64,000 nt of DNA from Medicago truncatula (Eukaryota > Streptophyta > Magnoliopsida > Fabales > Fabaceae): NCBI RefSeq assembly GCF_003473485.1, contig NC_053046.1:41997832-42061831 (forward strand). The letters are read 5' to 3'. The notes beneath the pieces are model-generated. The model was given only the letters and a program-made list of their open reading frames with translations. It had not been told where the DNA came from and made no database searches. Below, piece by piece: positions 12,282 through 24,100 of the stretch. The position numbers and the translations under genes were made by a program. Numbering within the stretch: position 1 is the first letter of the stretch; each line of letters begins with the position of its first letter.

Positions 12282-12391
12282 AGTAGGTGATATTACAGGA
12301 TAAGCATTCAATTTTATCAGTTTAATTTTTGGGTTTTATCTGTTTAGTTTTTGCTAGGGGAGGTTTTATCTAAGTGATGATGTAATATATA

Positions 12392-12393
<2 letters not shown>

Positions 12394-12446
<53 letters not shown>
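12394..12446. repeat. (TA)n microsatellite
   Basis: TA run downstream of the solo LTR, in the same relative place as the run at 430-487 next to copy A. Confidence 0.9.
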
Positions 12447-12450
<4 letters not shown>

Positions 12451-12622
12451 ATTGCAGTTTGAATATAAAATTATCACATGTTAATCCATATGTACACAAA
12501 GAAATCTGAATTTTTAATTGTTAAAAAAAGTTACTTTATTTGTAAATTACAATTATTCATTGACTTTTTACCAATTTATTTTATTACTCTATTAAATTAT
12601 TAATATTATTATCAAGTATTTT

Positions 12623-13600
12623 TTATAAGGAAAAACATTCATCGCATTTCATTAGATAATAAGTCATAGATACATGGTGGGACGTCAATAAACAGTTGGA
12701 GCTAGCATTTAATGAGGCTTCCTGGGTTGATTCATGAGCGATCCCATTTGCTTGCCTCCGGCTAAACTCAACCACATAATTGTGAAAAGAATTGTTAAAA
12801 ACTTTCCTACAATGATGAATAATAATAACAAGCTTAGTATTTTGTTTGTTTCCATCATTGAAAGCGTCTACCATTATTTTAGAATCAAGCAAGAAATTCA
12901 TACCATCAAAGCCCAACTCAACTGCCCACGAAAACGCTTGAGAAAGACCCAATGCTTCACCTACCTCAACCTAACATAATAGAGAGAACCATGTTGTTCT
13001 CGCAAGGATAAAGCATCAACATTATTATGATCAGAGGAGAAAGAAGCATCAACATTGCATTTATATCTACCAGGTGCATGTCTCTGTCATGTATGGGCGC
13101 GTGCACGATTTTGTCTTAGTTAAGGTTGCGCTTTGGTTTTCCTAGAACTTTGTCTCATCTCCTGCACGAGCTTCCAATCTTATAGCATATGCACATCACA
13201 TTCAACTACATGGGTATTTGTTTCATCGATTCTTTGCCACAATTTTAAATTTCTACTCTTCCAAAGACCCCAAAGGATCATTCCAAAAAGGGAGCATTGT
13301 GTTGGTTGGAGCTTTTGTAGAATACAAAAAACCATAGCAGCAGGCTTATCATACAAACTCAAAGTGTGCTCTATCACATTTCATAAACCGGTGTCACGCC
13401 ACACCTGAGTTGCCATGGAGCACATAAACAATGCATGCACGAAATCTTGACCATTTTCGCTACAAACAACACACTCGGTAGGACAAGTAACTCATCTACT
13501 ATCAAGGCACACACATGTAGGAAAACAACCACCGCACATCCTCCAAACAAGATTCTTAACCTTCGGGGGAGCTTTGATGATCCATAACGAGTTCCAAAAT
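12623..13600 (-). mobile_element. LINE 3' fragment: zf-RVT plus RNase H-like domain, broken
   Basis: Read on the minus strand, the sequence first gives a zinc-finger region typical of plant non-LTR retrotransposons (WRMCGGCFPTCVCL, then CPTECVVC and HALFMCSMATQVW). It then gives an RNase H-like domain (KCNVDASFS, ALGLSQAFSWAVELGFDG, DSKIMVDAF, VVEFSRRQANGIAHES). The order is that of the 3' end of a plant LINE ORF2. Several stops and at least one frameshift interrupt it. The reverse transcriptase core is absent. It is an old, inactive copy. Confidence 0.75.
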
Positions 13601-13905
13601 ATTATTATTATAGGAAATAATCTTTTATTTTATTGGCGTGCATGATCAATATTGATTATTATTTTTTTCATTTTATAACTTTTTTTCAATCCATTTTGAC
13701 ATACAAAGAATTCCTTTTTTATGATAAAATGTTGAGTCTTATTTTTTTTGTTGTTGTTACAATTGGTGAGTCTAATTCGATACTTTAATTTATTTAACTC
13801 ACATATACAGGTGAGAGAAAATGCGGTGACCCGAGTTTGAATATCAGACTCAATAAAATGTTTTCAAGGCCAAATTATTAGGTTTAACAATGATTATATT
13901 TATAT

Positions 13906-14318
13906 TGTTCCGGACCGGGTCACCATATAATAGAAGGCCGAATAAGCGAAAGCCCAAGACAAGCAAGGCCAAATACAATGGAGGTGCACACAAAGCCTTG
14001 TGCGGACTACCACATAACATGCCTTGATTCCATCTCCATCGTCTGCATCATCACCAACAGCCTTATAAGAAGGCGTCACATTTCACGGAAGTCGTTAGCA
14101 TTCTCCGCACCTATATATGGGTGACTCAGCGTCACCCTCAAGGTATACTTCACTTTTACCATATTATACACAATCATCTCTCTTAGATACCGGCCTGAGT
14201 ATTGAAGTGCTAACGTGCCCAGAGGCACCTTTCTCATGCACCGTGAAGACTCAACCTCCGCTACACCAGAGCATCGTGAACAACCATTCAAGATCCTTGA
14301 TCGTCACTGAACATATCA
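13906..14318. mobile_element. LTR-like block, probable second solo LTR
   Basis: This GC-richer island starts TGTTCCGGACCGGGTCACC and has a TATATATGG signal near 14112. Near the 3' part it contains GATACCGGCCTGAGTATTGA, a pattern common in Ty3/gypsy LTRs. The end is taken at ATATCA, flanked by TATAT on the left and TATAC on the right (4 of 5 matching). An end five bases earlier is also possible. No internal region is present. Confidence 0.5.
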
Positions 14319-17300
14319 TATACTATATATAAAGAAAATACATGAGTTTGAGATGTCTTTTTCCTTTCCTATTTTACCCTTCATTTAAACTATTTTATAT
14401 ACTACTTTAATACTTTATGCTTTTAAAGTTATACTTAAATTATTAATTAAAAAAACTAAACCTATTAAAATAGGAACTACCCCACTACATTAAGAAAAAT
14501 GTTATACATTATAAAAAGAGCTTATATTTGCTATATTGTTTTTTTTTAAAAGATATATTTGCTATATTATTGGTGTCACTGAAAAAGATAAGTATAGTTT
14601 TTTTAGGTTACATAAAAAAGATAAGTATAGTTTGTTACAATACAGAATGCAAAATATATATACTTATACTTTTAATTAAAATCAAAATAATTTTAATGAA
14701 AATCCAAATTTTATTTTTTTTAAGAGGAAAAACAAAATTTCATAAAACACAATTGTTCATAATTTATACGCATTAGCACAATAAAAGACCTGACAAACCA
14801 TAATTTAAACCATAAAAGACTCAAAACACCTATGTAATTATCTGAAATAGAATTGCAGCGACTCAAACCAAAACATTACACAACATTCTGTAAGCTGATT
14901 ACCATCACATTTACCAGATTACCTTCAACACAATTTTCATATTTGATGTGACTATCCATTCTTAGTTTAATTGACTGCAATTCTACATAAGTGTCATACC
15001 TAAATGAAATGTTTTTTTCTTAATTGATTACTTTAAATTTTGATATGGGACCAACTGTATTGTCTTTGTATGCGAATTGAATATCTTTAGTAAATTTTAC
15101 CGGATGTGTGACTTCATTGTATATATTTTTAATCACTTTATTGACAAATGATTTTGGAGAAAATTATGTTTTGTATTGTATGTATACTTTTATAAATTAA
15201 TGATTATTGATCTAAATGTAAATGATATGTGAAGTTGGAACTTCTTACTTAGTCAAATGTTAATGTTCCATGGGTATGGAAGGTTACTGGGGAATGACTG
15301 CTGTTACCAGAGACTTAAAGGGCAAGGTAGTTGCATTTGTCAACAGAAACACAAACCATGATGCTAGCACTGAAATTTGTGCAACAATGGTGCTTTCAGA
15401 AGATCATTATCGATTCAGATTACGAAGTTCTTACTAAATCAATCAACGAAGGACGAAGGAACTAACATATTTGGGAAAAAAGGTAGAGAAACCCTAGAAT
15501 GGTTTTAGATCATTAGCACTCAATATACTAAGCGTTTTAACAATTAAGTAGCCACCTCATAGCCAAGCAAACCCCAGAGACTGTTGTAATACTTGGAGTC
15601 AAAGATCCCGAATTCGAACCTTGAGAAAATATAATATACTAACCAACTAATTACTAGCTACAAAAGTATTTAACGAAAATCACGTCAGTTTCTATGTTCT
15701 AACTTATTAATTATATTGTTTAGAAAAGTGGAGGTTTAAATACTTTATAAGCGATAAAACTTAGTATAATTCTAATGACTTAAGGAATTTTGTTAAAATA
15801 TAGCGTCAAAATTACTTGTGTTTACTTTTGATCAAATGTTGATGATTTACAGGCCCCCTATGATCTAACAACAACAAATCAATTGTCACCTTAATTTTCA
15901 TAATGTCTTTTTATACTATAAGGATTGATGAACATAAAAATACTTAATGTTACGAAAATAATGGACCATGTTAACCTTGAGATTTGTAAACTTTTCATAT
16001 GTTTCTATCAACATTGGCATAAACCACTGTGTGGTGTTCACTTACAGGGAGGACTTCACTACCTGATTTTCAAGTACACTTATATTTATGTCATTTATTC
16101 TATGAATATTCCTCTCATAACACTTTAACCAATATATTGGTATGTGAGAGGATTTTTTTCTTTCACATGTTTCTATCAACATTGGCATTAAAAAAATAAA
16201 AAATAAAGCAATGGTGGTTGGAAATGAAACAAATTAACCAATATATGCTAGAGTTCACTTTCTTTCTCATTTCATTTTAAAACAAAAATCCATTATTCCT
16301 TCCCCTTAGCTTTGTTTCCTTCAATCACTAAATGTTTATAGAATATGACCGTCCATTTATATTTCTACGTTTGTCATTTACTCTAAGAATCCTCTCATAA
16401 CAATTTTTTTTATTTGTTTCTCTGTTTATGGAAACTAATTACTCCTATCTAATTCTCTCTTTTCTAAGCATGAGTTAGTTGTCCTTCTCATTCCCGTTTA
16501 TGGGTATTTTACGAGTATAAACTATAGAGTTACTTTGCTACATCCTTTGTCAAAAATACATAAAAGTTGACGTGCTAGACTACATTGATGATCATGTATC
16601 GTCATGTTTGAAAATGATAGATATCTAATTTAAACTTGTTAATTTAAGCTGATTAATCAAAGATCGGTTAGTCCAAAATACAAAATAAAATTAGAGAATC
16701 GTTATGGAAAATACAATTGGTTGTACACTTACACTCATCCACTTATAAAATTATTGTTTGATGTTGGTCAAGCATTGTCGTTGCATATAAAAATCTCCAT
16801 ATAGCCGTGGTTGATATTTATTTTGTTGCATAATTTTTTTTTTATGTAAATAAGAAAAAAGAAAATAAAAAAATTAGGTATAATAAGAGATGGAAATTAA
16901 AAATTTTCAGAAATAGAAAAAAGAAGTCGAAGCTGTGCAAACTCAGAAATTTACAAAATCGCATTAAATTTTCATCTATGAATTTAGGTCAAAGTGTGGT
17001 AGGTCAGTATTATGAACATAATAAAGAGTGAAAATATGCACAAACCAAAAAAGATTCAAATGACTTTGAAAGATTGTAGAGAGGCAATGTTGAATGATCA
17101 TGTCAAATCAGAGTAGTATTTCTACTACCATCTCTTTAATTTGACCTGAATTCTTAGAAAATATTTACAACTTTAAATTTGAAGTGGTATTTTTTCTCTT
17201 AAAATTTACCATTATACAAATCAAAGTATCACTCAAGATCTAATTTTTTTAAAAATAATAATCCAAATATTAGAATAAAAAATTGGTCAAACAAGTGCTG

Positions 17301-17650
17301 CAAAATCAGTAATCACCATTTAGTAATCACGAAGTCTACACAATATATTCATGTAAAACCATACCAGATAAATCACAACTTGCTAATAATATTATTTTTA
17401 ATAGAAATAGGATCATACGCAAACAAACTTCACAATATTACGTTACTCATGCTACACATAAAACCATACTCAATAACACAAACAAATCACAATGACTTGC
17501 TAATATTATTAAATACTATAATATTATAGGATGAACAACTAAATATTTTTTTTTGTGAAAGAAACTAAATATATATAGTCATGCTATAGCATGAAAATTA
17601 TATTACTTTATATTCTTGAAGCGGGCAACATCGATCTCCAGTCTTCCTCA
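14319..17650. other. Gene-free stretch with one RNase H fragment
   Basis: Mostly AT-rich sequence without a recognisable gene. It contains the RNase H-like fragment at 15276-15464. Near 16000 and 16165 there are direct repeats of the phrase TGTTTCTATCAACATTGGCA, suggesting a local duplication. Confidence 0.5.
15276..15464 (+). mobile_element. RNase H-like domain fragment
   Basis: Translation gives GYWGMTAVTRDLKGKVVAF followed, after a shift of frame, by CFQKIIIDSDYEVLTKSIN. The two pieces match in order the start and the catalytic-Asp segment of the RNase H-like domain found in plant LINEs and in domesticated single-domain proteins. No other part of a retrotransposon is adjacent. The frame change and early stop make it non-functional. 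Confidence 0.6.
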
Positions 17651-17878
17651 CTATGGCTTTGCAGGAGCTGAAACCACCACATCTTTAAGTGGTGTCACGG
17701 CCGCAGTCGCCGGTGGTGCTGGAGTTTTGGGGCGGCAGGATTTGCACATTGAAGTACCCATTTTAAGGAAGATCAAAAATCCAATTAATGTTACCACTAC
17801 CAAAAACGCAGTCATGGACCATAGGAGGTAGTTGAAAGAAGGAGGCTCAGAGGACATTGTGGAGTCACCGGAAGACAT
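17651..17878 (-). CDS. Small single-pass membrane protein (75 aa), unknown function
   Basis: This is an intronless ORF of 75 codons from the ATG at 17878. The N-terminus is rich in Ser and acidic residues (MSSGDSTMSSEPP). A hydrophobic segment follows at about residues 18-40 (LLWSMTAFLVVVTLIGFLIF), then a basic CKSCRPK motif and a Pro/Ala-rich tail. A type III or tail-inserted single-pass topology is likely. An in-frame ATG at 18001 was rejected because a TATA box at 17942-17947 lies between the two. Using 17878 leaves a short pyrimidine-rich leader of about 35 nt. No family could be named with confidence; small proteins of this layout are common in legume genomes. Whether it is expressed is inferred only from the promoter geometry. 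Confidence 0.6.
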   Translation of the reverse strand: MSSGDSTMSSEPPSFNYLLWSMTAFLVVVTLIGFLIFLKMGTSMCKSCRPKTPAPPATAAVTPLKDVVVSAPAKP

Positions 17879-17941
17879 TGTGGAGCAAAGAGGAAGAAGA
17901 AAATAAGAGAGATTAAAAAGTGAATGAGAGAGAGAAGAAAA

Positions 17942-17947
17942 TATATA
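17942..17947 (-). promoter_or_regulatory. TATA box of the small membrane-protein gene
   Basis: The minus strand reads ACTATATATTTTC here, 64 bp upstream of the ATG at 17878. It is followed by a CT-rich leader. This spacing fits a transcription start near 17912. Confidence 0.55.
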
Positions 17948-20900
17948 GTTAGTTTGGGAATTATAGGGAGAATGACATCCATTATATAGAGAAGAATACA
18001 TTACTTTCTAAACTATCATTCACTTTTCAATTTAGTCCTTAAAATATAAAAATATACTATATAGTCCTTAAAATTATATATATACAAAATTCATCAATTT
18101 AGTCCATACTATTTTTGAAGGAATTTAGTCCATACTATTAAAATTTGAATGGATCAATTATGGATTTTAATATACTTTTAAAGAGTAAGTTGATAGATTT
18201 TACTATAGTTTAAGGATTCATTAGTATAATTATATAGTTTAAAGATAAATTGGAGAGATTGATAATTTAGAGGTTAACTTGGTAATTTAGTTAATTATAT
18301 AAAAAGTAAGAAAGCAAAGGGGTGGAACAATGCACATGATGATGAATGTCCATTGCTAGCTCTAGTGTCCAATTATCTACTTCTGGAAACTCAAACCCTA
18401 GTTTCTTAAAATAAAAATCATGAAAAGAATATATATTTACTCAAAATGCTGCCTATACTAGAGATCCAAGTTAAAATGAAAAATGCTACCTACAATATTT
18501 TTTAATGTTTATAATTCCTTTATTTTATTCTTTTTTTATTTTTCTTTTTTACTTTAATGACTTTTGACATCACATATTAATGCCTTACACGTGATGATGA
18601 TGGTTGTTAATGATATACTTCTAATTATGTAGCAGCTAGCTCTACCCTCTAACGATCTAATTCTGGAAACTCACCTATTTTCTTTATAGATAATAAGTTA
18701 CATTCTACGTATTAATGTCTTTCACATCACATATTACTCAAAAATAGTGTAAAGTTGAGGTTTGGTTTCCTTGAACTGAAAAAATGTATTCTCAACAAAA
18801 AAGGCAAGATAGAAACTATTCAAGTGTGTGATCAAAAGTTCCATTCACACTTCTTTTTCAAATCATAAACTAGTTCATGACTCTTTGAGAATAATGTATG
18901 ACTAAATATTTCTATACGCGTAACATTTAATTATTTCCACGTTAAGGCAATATGAGGTCAGTTTGATTTGAACAAGTAATATAAGTACATAATGCATCTG
19001 TAATAATATAATAACGAGGACAAATTCTAACCAGAATGGTATATATGTGCCTATGAACCATCAACCATACCTATATTTTTTATTTAAGGCTGCAGTTGAT
19101 GAAGTAATTGTACAATTTTACTCAAATACCAAAAAAGAAGCAAATTGCAAATTATAGGTTCAATTAAGTAGGGGTGGGAAAAAAAACAAAAAACTGAACC
19201 AAATTGTGGAACTGAACCCATCAAACCAAAAAAACTGAACAGTTACTAACAATTATGGAACTGAAGTAAATAGTTCGGTTCGATTCGAAACAGTTGGGTT
19301 CGGTTCGAAACAGTTCGGTTCGGTTTTAAAAACTTCTAAAATTCGATTTCGTTCGATTTTTTACTTTTTCAACGATACCAATAATAACAGTTCGTTACGG
19401 TTCGAAACAATTAAGTATTTTATTATTACAATATTAAAAATTGTTTGATTAGTTGGACAAAATAATTGAACTAGAATAAAAATATTATGAAAAGATTTTT
19501 AGCACAAAAGGCTTCCCATTCATACCCCCCACACACACGATTATCCAATAAAAAAAGTTGCCTATCTTAGTCCATTCCATTTTTTGCAATCATAGAAAAA
19601 GAGTTTTTTTTTTTTTTTTTTTTTTTAAGGAATCATGGAAAAAGAGTTGAAAACATCTTTTCTTTGACGAAGAATAGTTGAAAACATTTTAAACATTTAA
19701 TAATGAGAAATCTATTCGGGTATGGTGTATATACAATTTTGTTTTAATTTTCTTTTCATTCTTTAAACCTTAGTAACATTTAGAAGTAGTGTGTTTTATA
19801 TGGTGTTGGAATACAATGTTAATATTTAGATGTTCAAATAATACTATCTTCATTTTAGACTTCATTATTGTGATTGTGTGAATTTGACTTCATTGTTTTT
19901 TGAGCTATTTCCTCTTATATTTTTCCTCTTTATGATTTGATTTGATAGTCTTCTCTTGATATTTTTCCCCAAAATCCACATTGATAAGAAATTATTTATT
20001 GATGACACTCAACTATCATGACTAACGTGATTGTTTTATAAAAGTTTATAATAAATTAAAATGAGAAATGATATTTGTACAACCATTTTTTAATAATTTT
20101 TGTGACAATTTTTTCTCTCATACTCACATTATATTTTTACTTTATCTCTCTATTACTTTAATTTTCGTGCTAATACATACTTTTCTTTATGAAAATTTAG
20201 TTGTCAATTTGGTTGTCACACAAAGTAATGTTCAAATAACATTACTCAATTAAAATACGTCAAAAATCAAACCAAGTTAGTGTCTCAACTCTCAAATAAG
20301 ACACAACACCTCAATTAGGATTGTTTACACGCAAGAGTGAATGAAATCTTTAATAAGGAAACGTTTTGCTATTTTATTTTATTTTTGTGTTTTTGTGTTT
20401 AATTTTATAGAAAAATCATGTTGACCACGAGAGTTATAAATGATGATGTTTCAGAAATGTAAATTTGAATGTGGTCAAAAAAAAAATGTAAATTTGAATG
20501 AAAATTGTGAGCAGGACATACCAACACCAAGTTAGTCTCTCAAATAAGACAACACCAAGATTCAAAACGAATAGTACCGTGACATAGGATTCAATACTAA
20601 ATCCATTAGACCATAGCTAATTGTTGTTACTATCTCACTCACTAGAGTTACCAATATTTCTTTTTTATTTTTTATTTTATTTTAGAGAAAACCATAGTTT
20701 TTTACTTCACCTTAGTTGTTTTTACGGAGTTTAATTTGTTTTTACTGCAATATAAATCATCGAAGAAAGATGACTCTCTTTCTAACATTCTCTCATACGG
20801 TTAAGTTGCATTATGGCTAGAATTCACCCTTTAATCTTGACCAGAAAAAAAAAAAATTCACCCTTTAATATGAATAAGTTAGAATTCAGGGTTCGAACTC

Positions 20901-21118
20901 CAAAACTTACCTACCGCAATATCTTTACAAGTTGAAACATGCTGACGAAAATATTGAAGCAAATATGTTATTATGGTTCATAAATTTCAAATCCTATTTT
21001 ACTTTGTTACGAATCTTACTTTTAGTCATTCATGAATGACATATGTCTATTAGTCATCCCTATATTTTTTTTTTAAGGTTATAGTCAATATTCTGAAGTA
21101 CACTTGAGTTGAGATATA
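17948..21118. other. Gene-free stretch
   Basis: AT-rich sequence without coding exons. From 18010 to 18290 there are phrases of the type AATTTAGTCC and TTTAAGGAT in opposite senses, probably a worn MITE. From 19170 to 19400 there is a GGTTCGGTTCGAAAC-rich block that looks like one end of a hAT-type element (TAGGGGTGGG start). A well-defined MITE occupies 20063-20247. Confidence 0.5.
20063..20247. mobile_element. Mutator-type MITE with 9-bp target duplication
   Basis: The 185-bp element starts GAGAAATGATATTTG and ends CAAATAACATTACTC, which are inverted repeats. It is flanked by identical AATTAAAAT at 20054-20062 and 20248-20256. A 9-bp duplication is the hallmark of the Mutator superfamily. 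It is non-coding. Confidence 0.85.
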
Positions 21119-24100
21119 TCTTTATACTAACAATTTAGAGTTTTTAGAAATAGCCTATTCCAAAATCCTCTCCTCTAAAGATGTCCACATCATCATAATC
21201 CTACTTGGCATTTGTTCCAAAAATTTCTCCTAATTTTTAATACAAGCTTAATAATTATTATTATTATTATTAAAAACTGTTTTTTATTAATCATTAAATT
21301 GTACATAAAATACATAGTTGGTTACAATCAAATAATTATTAATATAATAATTGTTTCGATTAAAATTTATATGTTACATTAAAAATTTGTATGTTAGAAT
21401 CAAATGATTATTAATATAATTATTATTCAATTAACATTTATATGGTACATTAAAAATTTGGTAGGTTACAAAATTATAATAAATAACTTGAATAAATTAT
21501 ATTTTGAATTTTGGTCCGTTACACTATGACAATAACCTACTAATTAAAAATTTAATTGTAGTAATTAGTTTTTAAGGTTATATATTATTCGTTACAAAAT
21601 TATATTACTTAATATTAATAAGATATTATTAAATTTCAAATGTTATGAAGTTGATTTTTTGTAGGTTACATGAAATATAATATAATTGTTTAATGCACAT
21701 TTTATAATATTAAATACGTTGATAATATTAATTTTAAAACGGCCAAATTAATAATTAATAGATATTAACCGTTATGGTACTATTTTTCTATATAAATAGT
21801 AGAGTTTTTGGGTTCGAGTACACAACAATCACAAAATATAATTCTTCTTTTTATGTTCTCTGGTTCTCTAATATCTATTCTAAATAATTTCTGTAATTTT
21901 TTCAATTGCAAAGAAAAATGTCTACGAAACACTACTTCATCTCTGATGTTTCGCCAAGAAAATAATCGTGGACATTGGTTGTGAGGGTTGTTCGTCTCAA
22001 GACTACAAAAATAAAAAACTATCATTTTCTAAGGAGTTGGTTCTAATGGATCAAAGGTACTCTTTTCATACCGTTTTTGTTTTTTGTTTAGAGTATAGTG
22101 TTTTAATATTTGTTATCTAGGGTGATCGATTATGTGAGTTTATACAAAGAACATTGATCTACAAGTTCAAGGAGCAACACTAAGAGGGAATGGTGTTCAC
22201 GATTTCCTCCTTTGATTTTGCTTGCAACAGTGGTTCGTATAGACAATCACACAACAAATACAAACTGAATTTTACAATTAACACAAAAGTTAAAATATCT
22301 AAATCTTCTTTGGTCCCTACAAACATGTATTCGTTTACATTGCATATGATGTTTTCAATGATTTTTAGGACATGAAATGTAATTTGAATCATATTTGTAT
22401 CATCAAACTAATTTCAAACCCCCATCCCTTTCTAACAACATGAAATAAATTATATATTTATGTAGTTGGTGTCTTGACTGGGGTGGATTTTGTTTGTATG
22501 AAGACCACAAATCAATTATATTAAAAACGAGAAATGTAAATTTATTAACAACACCATAAACTGGTTCTTGTGACATAAATGTAAGAATTTTGGTCTTTCC
22601 AAATAATCCAAATGCAAGTCATCAAAATCAACTAAAAACTAAAACGAACTTTTTTTGGAAAATTGAGAACCACTGAAATGAAGAGTACCCTCACAATAAT
22701 TAATTGGAAGATCGCAATAATTCCAACCACTTTAGAGTATTATGTCATATGCTACTAAAGAATTCACACTAAAAATAAAAAAGATAATTCTCCTCTTTTT
22801 CATATCTGCCAGAACATAAAAATAAGTCCATATTTTAACTACTCCATCAACCTAAGTTGCCATTTATTAGAATTCAGATATTCAAGAGCCTCCACAAAAA
22901 GAGAGAGACATTTAGAGGAGCTACTTTGTTCCTAATGAGATTTTTAAGAGCCATAGGTTCATCATGCTCCACTTGCAACTAGATGATATAACCCTTTGTC
23001 AGGGTACTTTTCACCATGATCAACTTTAAAGAAACTTATCAAAAATGCTAGCCTTAAAAATAATGTTGTCCAACAAATAACAATATATCCCCTGCACCTC
23101 ATTCCAAGAAAAATTCTATGACATTGTCTCCTTAAATGGCATAGAGTTATTTTGATATAACTCAAAAGTTCTTCTAAATATATCACACAAAGGACCACTC
23201 TACAACCACGAATCATTGCAAAAAAAGGAGTATTTTTCTCATTCTCTCCGCTATCATCAAGTTTTCATCAAATCAATTTCTAATCCCCATCTCTGCCCCT
23301 ATTTTAACACCATGGAAGTAATTTTACCACACATATGCCTAATTGTCCCCACTCTTCACATGAACTCGCCCAACCTATTCTAAGAAGCTAAAACTTTAAA
23401 ATGTAAACTCATTGATCCATATTAGCCTCCAAAACTATTCACGTAGCAAAGATAAGTTGAAATTCTGCATTATACGAACCCTGAAGCAACAACTATATCG
23501 ACCATGACACACCTTATCTCACTTAACCCAATTGACTTTCCTAACTTCCGCACTCTCTCCACGCTAAAAATAATAAAGATTCAATAAAATAATTTTTACT
23601 TAAATAAGCCTTGAAGAATGAAAGAAATTAAACCAATTGTGGTGGATATTGAAGGAGAATACAAAGATACATTACAAGAACATTGAATTGAATTTGAATG
23701 GTGAAATCAATTTGTTTTTATTTTTAATATATAATACATATGATATTTAATTATTATTTTAATTATTTGTCGATTATTTTTTAAGAGATATCAGTTTGAA
23801 CTTACTCTTTTTTCTATCTTCCGGTAAATTTAAAAAGGCGAATCTGAGAATTTTGTTGGCAAAAGTTAAGTTGTTCCTAGGTATGTATTTATAACTATCA
23901 ACTTGATTATTTAATACCATTGAAACGTACATATTTATTCATTTACTTGAACTATTTTATTTGTTTATTTAGAGCTTGGAAAACGATGTTACAAAATTCT
24001 TTTCAATCAACTAAGATCAAATTTAACCGTTAAATTATGGAGACAAAAAGAACTAAAGAAAATGTATGCTTATTTTGATGAAGGAGATTTTTTCCACAAT

